A stretch of DNA of 64,000 nucleotides from Endozoicomonas gorgoniicola. Its GTDB lineage: Bacteria > Pseudomonadota > Gammaproteobacteria > Pseudomonadales > Endozoicomonadaceae. The position numbers and the translations under genes are program-made. The stretch covers positions 1,878,501 to 1,942,500 of the forward strand of contig NZ_JAPFCC010000001.1 in NCBI RefSeq assembly GCF_025562715.2. Reading direction: 5' to 3'. Positions 53,673 through 61,802 of this stretch are shown here, piece after piece. Positions within the stretch are counted from its first letter, which is position 1. Each line of letters begins with the position of its first letter. Under the pieces are notes generated by a model, which worked only from the letters and a program-made list of their open reading frames with translations, was not told the DNA's origin and did no database searches.

Positions 53673-54356
53673 ATGCCATTTAGATGTTCAGAATGTGGCA
53701 GGAACTGTACGACCCAGTACAAACTCACCAGACACATGCTAACTCATGCAGGCGAAAATCCATATAGCTGTGATTTCTGTGGACAAGATTTTCCCAATGT
53801 GTCTGATTTAATCAGACACAAGCGAACCCATACAGGTGAAAAGCCATATAGCTGTGAGGTCTGTGGAAAAAAATTTAGCCAGTCGTATAGTTTAACCAGA
53901 CACATGCGAACTCATACAGGCGAAAAGCCATATATCTGTGAGGTCTGTGAAAAAGGTTTTACCGCAAAGAGTGATTTAACCAGACACATGCAAGCCCATA
54001 CAGGGCAAAAGTTTCTTTGCCCAGTCTGTAAATCTGGTTATACACGACGAGATAGACTCCATAAGCACATAGAAAAGCGTCACCCAGCCCCGAATACGCC
54101 TGATACAACCGTATTCATTCAGGCGTCCGCCGGAGTAGTCACAACAACACGCTCTTTTAACTCTGGCCTAGGCTCCCCCACAACAATCAGCGTAAGCCAT
54201 ATCAGCTCAACTAATGAAGAAAGACCACCGGTTAGAGTGGTTACTAATTCAACTCCGTTAACAGAGACAACTATTGTCACACAACGTGATGGAAAAGTTA
54301 TTGTAACTACTGAGCTCCGGGCAGAAACTGATCTCCGTAATCCTTCATCGCAATAA
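53673..54356 (+). CDS. C2H2 zinc-finger protein of eukaryotic type, five fingers
   Basis: This encodes 227 residues with an AAGAGG ribosome site. Five Krueppel-type fingers follow one another at about residues 4-24, 32-52, 60-80, 88-108 and 115-137. Each is Cys-x2-Cys-x12-His-x3(-4)-His, and fingers 2-3 and 3-4 are joined by the canonical TGEKPY linker. Inter-finger contact positions differ between fingers. The C-terminal 90 residues are Ser/Thr/Val-rich without a known fold. Bacterial zinc fingers of the Ros type have one divergent finger, so this tandem array points to a eukaryotic source. It could bind host or own DNA. It lies inside the 4.4-kb mobile unit. Confidence 0.93.
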   Translation: MPFRCSECGRNCTTQYKLTRHMLTHAGENPYSCDFCGQDFPNVSDLIRHKRTHTGEKPYSCEVCGKKFSQSYSLTRHMRTHTGEKPYICEVCEKGFTAKSDLTRHMQAHTGQKFLCPVCKSGYTRRDRLHKHIEKRHPAPNTPDTTVFIQASAGVVTTTRSFNSGLGSPTTISVSHISSTNEERPPVRVVTNSTPLTETTIVTQRDGKVIVTTELRAETDLRNPSSQ

Positions 54357-54514
54357 GGGCAGTAGCAGAGAAAAACAACCCATCGAAGGTGGGGATGACG
54401 GTTCAGGGTTTATTTCGCATTTTTCACCTTTTGCGACAGCCTCTTCTGCGGGAATGACGAAGCACTGGTATATTCTACAGTGCTGCTTCCCTAAGTAAAA
54501 ACTGCAGCATCGAG

Positions 54515-54860
54515 TTACAGGAAGTATGGATCGCTTTGCCTTCGTAAACTTTCTTAAATCTCTGGTTCGAAGCGTTGATAAACCCGTGATTGTAATCACA
54601 GATGGACATCCTGCACACAAGGCAAAGCACACGCAAGAATATGTGGCACAGGAGCCAAGGCTGCTCGATCTTCACTTACTGCCGGGCTATTCACCGGAAC
54701 TGAATCCGGATGAACAAGTTTGGAACCACCTTAAAGAAAAGCTTGGAAAGGTTGCCCTGAAGACGAAAGATGAATTTATAAAGTTCATCCGGGGCAAGAT
54801 GGGAAGCTTGCAAAAAAGTCCTGAAACAATCAAAGGATTCTTCAGGGAAACCGGTCATTT
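54515..54860 (+). pseudogene. IS630-family transposase, second part
   Basis: The frame resumes after the 4.4-kb unit at TTACAGGAAGT-ATG. It has VIVITDGHPAHKAKHTQEYV with the second Asp, and LHLLPGYSPELNPDEQVWNHLKEKL with the final catalytic Glu. It ends in IKGFFRETGHL, where an IS66 element begins. The parts together make a full DDE protein. Confidence 0.9.
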
Positions 54861-54928
54861 AAGGACGTCTACCCAAACTCTCCATGACAGCCCATGCTAC
54901 TCCGGCATTCATCATGCCGGAGATCACC

Positions 54929-55219
54929 ATGGCTACAGAAACAAACCGACCCAAACGACTCAGCCAAAGCCAGTGGCAAGCCCTTATCACCGAACAACAA
55001 AACGGTACTGCCACTCAGTCCGAGTTTTGCCGGTCTAAAGGACTCTGCCTGGCTACCTTTTATAACTGGAAGAAAAAACTGAACAATAACGACAAGCCAG
55101 CAGAACAGAAAGCCCCTGAATTTATAGAGTTGCCGGTTGCCTCAGAACCTTTGCCCAAACAGACCTGGGACATTGAACTCGAACTCCCCGGCAACGTCAT
55201 CCTTCGCATGCGGCAGTAA
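54929..55219 (+). CDS. tnpA: IS66 TnpA-like accessory protein
   Basis: I start at 54929 (MATETNRPKRLSQSQWQALITEQQ). It encodes 96 residues with a helix-turn-helix (TQSEFCRSKGLCLATFYNWKKKL). The GGAG ribosome site is the end of a perfect 9-bp hairpin (CTCCGGCAT...ATGCCGGAG, 54900-54922), which may limit translation. It is followed at once by tnpB. Confidence 0.88.
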   Translation: MATETNRPKRLSQSQWQALITEQQNGTATQSEFCRSKGLCLATFYNWKKKLNNNDKPAEQKAPEFIELPVASEPLPKQTWDIELELPGNVILRMRQ

Positions 55220-55220
55220 C

Positions 55221-55589
55221 ATGTTTTTCCCTGAATCCGGTGTTCGGGTGTGGTTATGCACCCGGCCGACTGACATGCGTAAGTCCTATGATGGCCTGTC
55301 GGCACTGGTCAAAAACCAGCTCAAGGAGAACCCTCTCAGTGGACAGCTGTTTGTGTTTATCAACCGCAAAGGCAACCAGGTCAAGATACTCTACTTTGAC
55401 CGCAGCGGTTACTGCATTTGGAGCAAACGACTTGAACAGGGTACTTTTCGCCACCACTGGCAGGATGCCACAAAACATTCATTATGCTGGACCGATTTGA
55501 AACTCTTGCTTGAAGGCATTGACCTCAGCTCTGTCCAGAAATTTAAACGTTATGACCATGAGCTGCACACTGCTGAAAAGCAGCTATAG
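55221..55589 (+). CDS. tnpB: IS66 TnpB (Orf2)
   Basis: It starts at 55221, one base after the tnpA stop. It encodes 122 residues: GVRVWLCTRPTDMRKSYDGLSALV, GQLFVFINRKGNQVKILYFDRSGYCIWSKRLEQG, the standard IS66 Orf2 family sequence. It is needed for IS66 transposition; its mechanism is not known in detail. Confidence 0.95.
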   Translation: MFFPESGVRVWLCTRPTDMRKSYDGLSALVKNQLKENPLSGQLFVFINRKGNQVKILYFDRSGYCIWSKRLEQGTFRHHWQDATKHSLCWTDLKLLLEGIDLSSVQKFKRYDHELHTAEKQL

Positions 55590-55598
55590 TCATACCCC

Positions 55599-57152
55599 AT
55601 GAATCATTCTGAAACCGCCAATCCCGTTGACCTGCAACTGCAAAACCGCCAGTTGCAGTCAGCGTTGGATACAGCACTTCAGGAACTTTCTTCTGCCAGA
55701 CAGCAGCTCAACTGGTTTAAACGGCAGGTATTTGGTGAGAAGTCCGAAAAACGACTGACTATTGATAACCCTGACCAGATAGACCTTGGTGAGATTTTCG
55801 CCAAGCCAGAGACAACACCGCCCCCTGAAACAGAAACCATCACCTACGAACGACGCAAGAAGCAGCGTTCCGACGATTGCGTCACCGATGAAGGGCTTCG
55901 CTTTGACGAACGGGTACCCGTTGAAGTCACTGAATTGCCAGCACCGGAACTGCAGGGTGAGGATGCGGATCAATACGAAGTCATTGACTATAAAACCACC
56001 CGAACACTGGTTCAGCGCCCCGGCAGCTACGTCATTCATGAACAGCGTCGCCCAGTAGTCAGGCATAAGCCCAGCCAGACCCTGACGACAGTAGCCGCCC
56101 CTTCCGGCATTTTTGACCGCAGCATTGCCGATGTCAGTTTGCTGGCTGGAATGCTGATCGACAAGTTTGTCTTCCACCTGCCTTTATACCGCCAGCATCA
56201 GCGCATGGCACTCAGCGGAGTCAAACTGAGCCGGACGACACTGACCAACCTGGTTTATAGAAGCATTGAACTGCTCAAGCCAGTACATAGTGCCTTATTA
56301 AAGAGTGTGCTGGAAAGCCGCATACTGGCCATGGACGAAACACCGGGCAAAGCAGGCCGCAAGGAAAAAGGCAAAATGCAGAAAGCCTGGTTCTGGCCGG
56401 TCTATGGCGAACGGAACGAAGTGGCGTTTACCCTGTCACTGACCCGATCTACACGGCACATCGAGCCACTACTGAAAGACTTTAAAGGCGTGTTGCTGAC
56501 TGATGGCTACGGTGTTTATGACAGCTACTGCAAAAAACACCCTGACATCACGCAAGCTCAGTGTTGGGTGCATTGTCGCAGGTACTTTGACTGGGCGAAA
56601 GACGATGAACCTGAAGCCGTTGCTCATGCACTCGCCCTGATCGGCAAACTGTATCGCGTAGAAAAACGTATTCGTGATACCGACACTGCCGGAGACGAGA
56701 AGCAGTGCATCCGACAGGAGGAGTCACTACCTCTTGTGGATGAGTTTTTTGACTGGTGCCGTAAGGAACGGCAGAGGCCGGAACTGACCAAAACGAACCC
56801 ATTGAGCAAAGCACTGGCGTATGCTGAAAACCATCAAGCGTCACTGAGAGTGTTTCTGGATGACCCGGATGTTCAGATGGACACCAACCATCTTGAGCGA
56901 TTACTCCGATGTATCCCAATGGGAAGAAAAAACTACTTGTTTAGCTGGACAGAAACGGGTGCAGAGCATATTGCCATCATCCAGAGCCTGCTGGTCAGCT
57001 GTCGCCTGCAAGATATTGACCCCTACAAGTACCTGGTTGACGTCCTCCAAAGAGTCAGCCTCCACCCCGCCCGACAAATCAATGAGCTGATTCCCCGGAA
57101 TTGGAAAGAGCGTTTTGGGAAAAATCCGTTAAAAGCGCCTCTGGACAAGTAG
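55599..57152 (+). CDS. tnpC: IS66 TnpC transposase
   Basis: This encodes 517 residues. The N-terminal leucine-rich coiled coil (LQLQNRQLQSALDTALQELSSARQQLNWFKRQVFGEKSEKR) is followed by the DDE domain with LAMDETPGK, LTDGYGVYDSY, CWVHCRRYFDWA, and the last region NHLERLLRCIPMGRKNYLFSWTETGAEHIAI. It appears intact. The right terminus of the element is CGCTTAC at 57177-57183. The left terminus, near 54860, could not be defined. Confidence 0.95.
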   Translation: MNHSETANPVDLQLQNRQLQSALDTALQELSSARQQLNWFKRQVFGEKSEKRLTIDNPDQIDLGEIFAKPETTPPPETETITYERRKKQRSDDCVTDEGLRFDERVPVEVTELPAPELQGEDADQYEVIDYKTTRTLVQRPGSYVIHEQRRPVVRHKPSQTLTTVAAPSGIFDRSIADVSLLAGMLIDKFVFHLPLYRQHQRMALSGVKLSRTTLTNLVYRSIELLKPVHSALLKSVLESRILAMDETPGKAGRKEKGKMQKAWFWPVYGERNEVAFTLSLTRSTRHIEPLLKDFKGVLLTDGYGVYDSYCKKHPDITQAQCWVHCRRYFDWAKDDEPEAVAHALALIGKLYRVEKRIRDTDTAGDEKQCIRQEESLPLVDEFFDWCRKERQRPELTKTNPLSKALAYAENHQASLRVFLDDPDVQMDTNHLERLLRCIPMGRKNYLFSWTETGAEHIAIIQSLLVSCRLQDIDPYKYLVDVLQRVSLHPARQINELIPRNWKERFGKNPLKAPLDK

Positions 57153-57183
57153 GGGGAGTCTGTACCCTGTTTGAACGCTTACT

Positions 57184-57892
57184 CTTCAGGTTACACGATA
57201 CCAGTTATGCTTGCAGGCAGTGTTACGTATAATATTCAAAGATCAATAAGAGCCAGTCGGCTCGTTCGCTATTGAGGGTACATGACTCCTCTCTGCTTTC
57301 TATGTTCAGTCCTTCGTTGGCGACTCCTGTCGAACAACTACGCGGTAACTGCTCCTGCGTTACTCTAGCTCCTGCATCCATGCAGTCGTATGACGTCTGC
57401 TGACTTCTGTTCAATCACCATACAGAATTACTCCTGCGGGCGCTATTGGTGGTCATCGGGTTTGCTCGAACAGGATGATGAGCCCTGTCCGCCGAGCCTG
57501 TTGTAACCAGTAGCTGAGAACTGGGATTGACCAATCGCATGTTGAACAGACCTCCCCGGATAAGAGCATGAACTGTCAGTGCACAAGGCTTCCGCGTCCT
57601 GCTCACGCCCCTCACCTGCATCCATGCAGGCGACCGCCGCATTTACCGTATCTCTCAAACCAGAGGGCTTTGTGATCTTTGGCTCACTCGCCCACGAGAC
57701 TCGACCTTGTATACGATTTCTGTCCGTCGGCTCGCACTTTTGCAGTCAGACTGCCTCCGCACAATCCCTCGCGAGATTGCACTTGCCTTAAGCTAGTGGT
57801 TATCATCGGTGGGCTTATTCGGCTCCAGATCCGATGCTGGTTTACCCACAGGGGACTTTCACCCCATAAGTTCATGCCCATGCCGGGCGTAC
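57184..57892 (-). other. Group II intron 5' part (attC-targeting class C type), cut by IS66
   Basis: Read on the minus strand, the sequence starts at 57892 with GTACGCCCGGCATGGGC and continues ATGGGGTGAAAGTCCCC, the typical 5' end and domain I root of class C introns. About 700 bases remain, up to the IS66 end at 57183; the reverse transcriptase is missing. The motif CTGCATGGATGCAGG occurs twice. The intron abuts a half attC site, the known target of this class. Confidence 0.65.
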
Positions 57893-57941
57893 CAAGAGCT
57901 TCGTTCGGACGGCGACGCCGCCGTACAAGCGGGGGTTAGGC
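57893..57941 (+). other. Right half of the split attC site, before the MBL-fold gene
   Basis: From CAAGAGCTTCG through the small hairpin GGACGGCGACGCCGCCGT to TACAAGCGGGGGTTAGGC, ending in the core GTTAGGC (57935-57941, fits GTTRRRY). The GCTT-bearing segment pairs with the segment at the intron edge. The next gene starts 16 bases later, as expected for a cassette. Confidence 0.65.
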
Positions 57942-58856
57942 AAATAAGGATATATCGTGCCGTCACATATAAAAATTTACATAGAAAACTACATCTCAAA
58001 GATAAATGGTGAGGATGTCGAATATACAATTGACTTTGATTCGATTGAAAGCGGTAGAACTCTATTAAAAAGTATTTCTCAAACTGCCGAATACAATCCT
58101 GATAAATTCTACAATTTAAGACTACGGTATTCTGGTAGACACCGAATGCACCCTGGCTCTTGGTACTCTCTACCAATAAAGCTGTTCTCTAAGTCAGAAT
58201 ATGACGATATCGGTGAAGATGACGAAGGAAGTGGTGGGTACTCAGGAATTATAAAAGTAAAAAAATCAATTGATAATTACACGCAGTATTTAACAAGCCA
58301 ATCCAAACATGATTATAAAGTATTTTCCGATATTGAGATTGGATTTAAAAACACAATAAAGGAATTGTCAGTAATCAACTGCGGGCAAGGTAATTGGAAC
58401 GAAATACATACAGATAATGAAATCTTAATTTATGATACAGGGGCTTCATCTAGATACAAAACTTCAGAAATACAAGACCTTGTAGAAAAGAGATTTTCCA
58501 CCTTCAAAAACAAAGAAATTTGCATAATAATTAGCCATTGGGACATGGATCACTTTCAAGCATTAAAGTATTTAAGTGATCACCATCTTAGAGGAATAAA
58601 ATATATTTATGGACCCTCTAATATTCCCAATTCAAATGTATATAAAAGTACTGTAGAACATTTGAAATCTAAAAACGTAGGACTAACATTAATTTCTCCA
58701 AGCACTAAACGCACCGGTAGAGCAATAAATTTAAACCAAGTATCATCATCTAACTCTGTTGATGTATATAGAGCTGTTAATGGAAGATCCAGAAATCAAA
58801 CTGGAATCGTACTCGTCATAAAAGGAAATAGTAAAATTACCATCCTCACTGGTGAC

Positions 58857-60589
58857 CCGTCATTCAGCACTTAATCTGAGAATTTCCTAAAACCATCTAA
58901 AATGTAAAAAATTTTCAGACTGAGCATATGCCATGCAACCTCATCAATTTCACATTCAACGCATCGACCATACGGGGTTGGTGGCCGGTATGTGCAAAGA
59001 GCTCGGGATCGCTAACCTCTTGGATTCTCTGGTTCCCAACCAATCTGAAACCAGAAAGATTTCCTTCGGAGAAACCGTTGTCTCAATGCTGCTTAACGGA
59101 CTGGGCTTCACTGCTCGCACACTCCACATGTTCCCTGAGTTTCACGCCGACAAACCACTGGATAAACTTATTCGGCCGGGTATAGAGCCGGAACATATCA
59201 ACGAAAGTGTACTCGGCAGAGCCTTGGATCAAATTTTTGAACTGGGTGTAAGTGAGGTCTATTTATCACTGGCTGTCAAGGCCGTTAATGTCTTGAAACT
59301 GCCGTGTAATGCTCTGAATCTTGATTCAACCAGCTTTCATGTGGACGGTCGTTATAACAGTGAGTCTGAAGTCGATGAAGAAGATCTGAACTGCATTAAA
59401 ATCTGTCGTGGATACAGCAGAGATCACCGACCTGAATTAAATCAGGCGATACTGCTCCTAATGACTGAAAATCAGGCGGGTATTCCCGTATTCATGGCCG
59501 CATCCAGTGGCAATATAAACGACAACACTAATTTTAAAAAAGTCATCAGCAAGCATTTGAAATGCTACAAAGAGGCGCTGAATAATCGTTACCTGATCGG
59601 CGATGCTGCACTTTATACAACAGACAATGTACAGATATTGCATCAGCAAAAGCAACAGTTCATCACCCGGGTTCCGGCTAAAATAAAATCCGCAAGAGAG
59701 CTTGTGGACAGTGTCGCTTCTTGTGCGATGACACCGGTTGAAGATGCCGAAGGTTATGAGAGCTGCGAAGTACTGTCCGACTATGCGGATGTATCTCAAC
59801 GGTGGGTTCTGATTCGCAGTGAACAGGCTCGGAAAAGCGAACAGAAAACACTGCTCAAAAAACTGTTGAAAAAGTCAGAAAAAGAAGCGGAAGCACTGAC
59901 CAGCAAGCTGGCGAAGAAACCGTTCAAGTGTGAAACGGACGCATTGCGTGCGTTCAATGAGTGGCAATCAAAAAGCAATTATTGTCAGGCAGAACCTGTA
60001 ATTACGACAAAACCATGCTATACCAAAGTGGGACGTCCGGAGAAAGACAGCAAACCAGATAGCGTGGAGTATTATGTCAGCGGTCATCCTTGGGTATCCG
60101 TTGACTGTCGTAAAGTAGCAGAGGCTTCCCTGGGGTGCTTTGTGTTGGCAACAAATGATCTGGACAGGAGCCGGCTAAGTTCAGCAGAAGTGTTGAGCAC
60201 TTATAAATCACAGCAGTCGGTGGAGCGTGGATTTCGGTTTCTTAAAAGCCCTGAATTTCTGGTCTCCTCGCTGTTTTTAAAGAAGCCGGAACGTATAGAA
60301 GCGTTGCTTATGGTGATGACGCTTTGCCTGTTAGTCTACGCAGCGATACAGCATCGAATCAGGCATGAATTAAAGCGTCAGAGTAGGTTCTTTCCGGATA
60401 TGAAGCGAAAGCCCTATCAGAATCCGACTGCACGCTGGGTATTTTTTTGCTTTCAGGGAATTAATGTTTTATTGGTCGATGGTCATGAAAAACATGTCGT
60501 TGGCTTGCAGGAGAGGCAATTAACCATCATTTCAATTCTTGGTCGACCGTACCAAGAGATTTATTCCTGATATAGGTGCTGAATGACGG
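58857..60589 (+). mobile_element. IS1634-type insertion sequence, copy B
   Basis: The 1733-bp element has the same ends as copy A. The target duplication is GTGAC (up to GGTGAC if the terminal G is counted). It is inserted within the codons for TGD of the MBL-fold gene. Both copies lie in the same orientation, 54.4 kb apart, so recombination between them would remove everything from traC-side DNA to this point. Confidence 0.93.
58933..60570 (+). CDS. IS1634-family transposase (copy B)
   Basis: The 545 residues are identical to those of the transposase at 4544-6181, including the DUF4277 head and the DSTSFHVDG and GDAALYT parts of the DDE core. It appears intact. Confidence 0.92.
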   Translation: MQPHQFHIQRIDHTGLVAGMCKELGIANLLDSLVPNQSETRKISFGETVVSMLLNGLGFTARTLHMFPEFHADKPLDKLIRPGIEPEHINESVLGRALDQIFELGVSEVYLSLAVKAVNVLKLPCNALNLDSTSFHVDGRYNSESEVDEEDLNCIKICRGYSRDHRPELNQAILLLMTENQAGIPVFMAASSGNINDNTNFKKVISKHLKCYKEALNNRYLIGDAALYTTDNVQILHQQKQQFITRVPAKIKSARELVDSVASCAMTPVEDAEGYESCEVLSDYADVSQRWVLIRSEQARKSEQKTLLKKLLKKSEKEAEALTSKLAKKPFKCETDALRAFNEWQSKSNYCQAEPVITTKPCYTKVGRPEKDSKPDSVEYYVSGHPWVSVDCRKVAEASLGCFVLATNDLDRSRLSSAEVLSTYKSQQSVERGFRFLKSPEFLVSSLFLKKPERIEALLMVMTLCLLVYAAIQHRIRHELKRQSRFFPDMKRKPYQNPTARWVFFCFQGINVLLVDGHEKHVVGLQERQLTIISILGRPYQEIYS

Positions 60590-60867
60590 GTGACCATCAT
60601 TATGAAAAAATTTATGATGCCATAAAAACTCGTTATACAGGAAAGGATATTATTCTTGTGACACCACATCATGGTGGCTATGCTGGAAATCTCACCATTG
60701 GAAACTGGCTTTCAGAATTTAACGTAATTGAGTGTCCAATATCTGTTGGAACAAATACATATAGACATCCAAGCCAAAACATTGAAAATTTGAAGAAATT
60801 GCAAAAAAGCAAACCACAAATCACTCAAGACATTGGTGATATTACTTTTAAAATTTGAGTGAAATTC

Positions 60868-60939
60868 GCCTAACAAGTGGTTGGTGTTCGTCGCTGCGCT
60901 CCTGGGACACTTTCGGCGCCCCACAACCAAGCGTTGAGC
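60868..60939 (+). other. Complete attC recombination site after the MBL-fold gene
   Basis: It starts with the core GCCTAAC (60868-60874) and ends with GTTGAGC (60933-60939), which fit RYYYAAC and GTTRRRY. The inner arms AAGTGGTTG and CAACCAAGC pair, leaving a 40-base centre with TTCGTCGCTGCGCTCC, a usual attC look. It begins nine bases after the stop codon of the MBL-fold gene, the standard cassette layout. Confidence 0.85.
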
Positions 60940-61802
60940 CTGTAGAAAAACCTCTGGGACACAGGCGACACGGGGCTGTTTCTGGTAAAATACCTGCAGT
61001 GCCCCTGATAACCATTAGAACCCGCGCTATGCCGAAGTTTCTGCCGTATAACACCAACCAGAACCTGATGATCCCGGTTAACTTGTCTGAACAGCTGGTT
61101 CCCGGAACATTCGAGTACTCCCTGAATTACCTGGTGGATCATGAGATGGACACTTCCATCTTTTATGATCACTACAAGAATGATGACAGCGGTCGTCCGG
61201 CTTACGATCCGGCTATGCTGCTAAAGGTGGTGCTGTTCGCCTATTCTCGCGGCATTACCTCTAGTCGACAGATTGCCAGGGCCTGCCAGAAGAATGTGGT
61301 GTTTATGGCACTGTCTGCTGACAGTCAGCCTCATTTCACCACCATCGCCGATTTTATCAGCCGCATGCACCAGCCGGTTGGTTTGCTGTTTCTGCAAATA
61401 CTGATGATCTGCGATGAGCTCCAATTGATTGGCCATGAAATGTTTGCCATTGATGGGCGCAAAATGTCGTCCAATGCAGGCAAAGAGTGGAGTGGCACTC
61501 ACAAGGAGCTGGCAGAAAAGCAACAAAAGCTGCAGATGATGATTGCCAGTCTGATGCAACAACATAGGGAAGAAGACGCAGCAGACAAGGTAAACCCAAA
61601 AAACCGGCAGGAAGATGAACAGCGGATTAAATCGTTACGTAAGGCCGCCAGACGGATCAAGACGTTTCTGAAAGACCAGCCAGAAAAACGTAATAAACGT
61701 AAGCAGCCGCTTAAGGGCAATGTTAGTCGAGTCTACCAAGGGAACCTCCCCCTCAGCAGCTCACAGAACCGTACTTGAACCTCTCAGCTCATACGGCTCT
61801 TC

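Larger units (their letters stand above)
50087..54514. mobile_element. 4.4-kb transposon-like unit inside IS630, carrying the zinc-finger gene
   Basis: The left end CTCGATGCTGCAGTTTTTA (50087) and its exact complement at the right end (to 54514) make a 19-bp perfect inverted repeat. TTACA flanks both sides (50082-50086 and 54515-54519). Removing the unit and one TTACA restores the IS630 frame as MRYKTF-TGSMDRF. Inside are a frameshifted ISNCY-like transposase (minus strand), an IS4-type transposase (plus strand) and a C2H2 zinc-finger gene. Whether the ends belong to one of these transposases is not shown. Confidence 0.85.
57957..60858 (+). pseudogene. MBL-fold hydrolase cassette gene, split by an IS1634-type element
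   Basis: The GTG at 57957 has AAGGA seven bases upstream. The first 300 codons reach ITILTGD at 58856. After the insertion the frame resumes at 60595 with HHYEKIYDAI and ends at 60858, giving 387 residues when joined. The metallo-beta-lactamase fold is of ComEC type: IYDTGASS, the metal motif SHWDMDH (193-199), LTGD-HH at the split, and TPHHGGYAGN near 323-332. The first 130 residues form an unknown domain. It is very AT-rich like hamAB. It is framed by two attC sites, so it was a gene cassette. Its function is unknown; a defence role is suggested only by its neighbour. Confidence 0.88.

Noticed and set aside
57223..57891. Several short frames between IS66 and the MBL-fold gene
   Set aside because: They lie in the structured 5' region of a group II intron.
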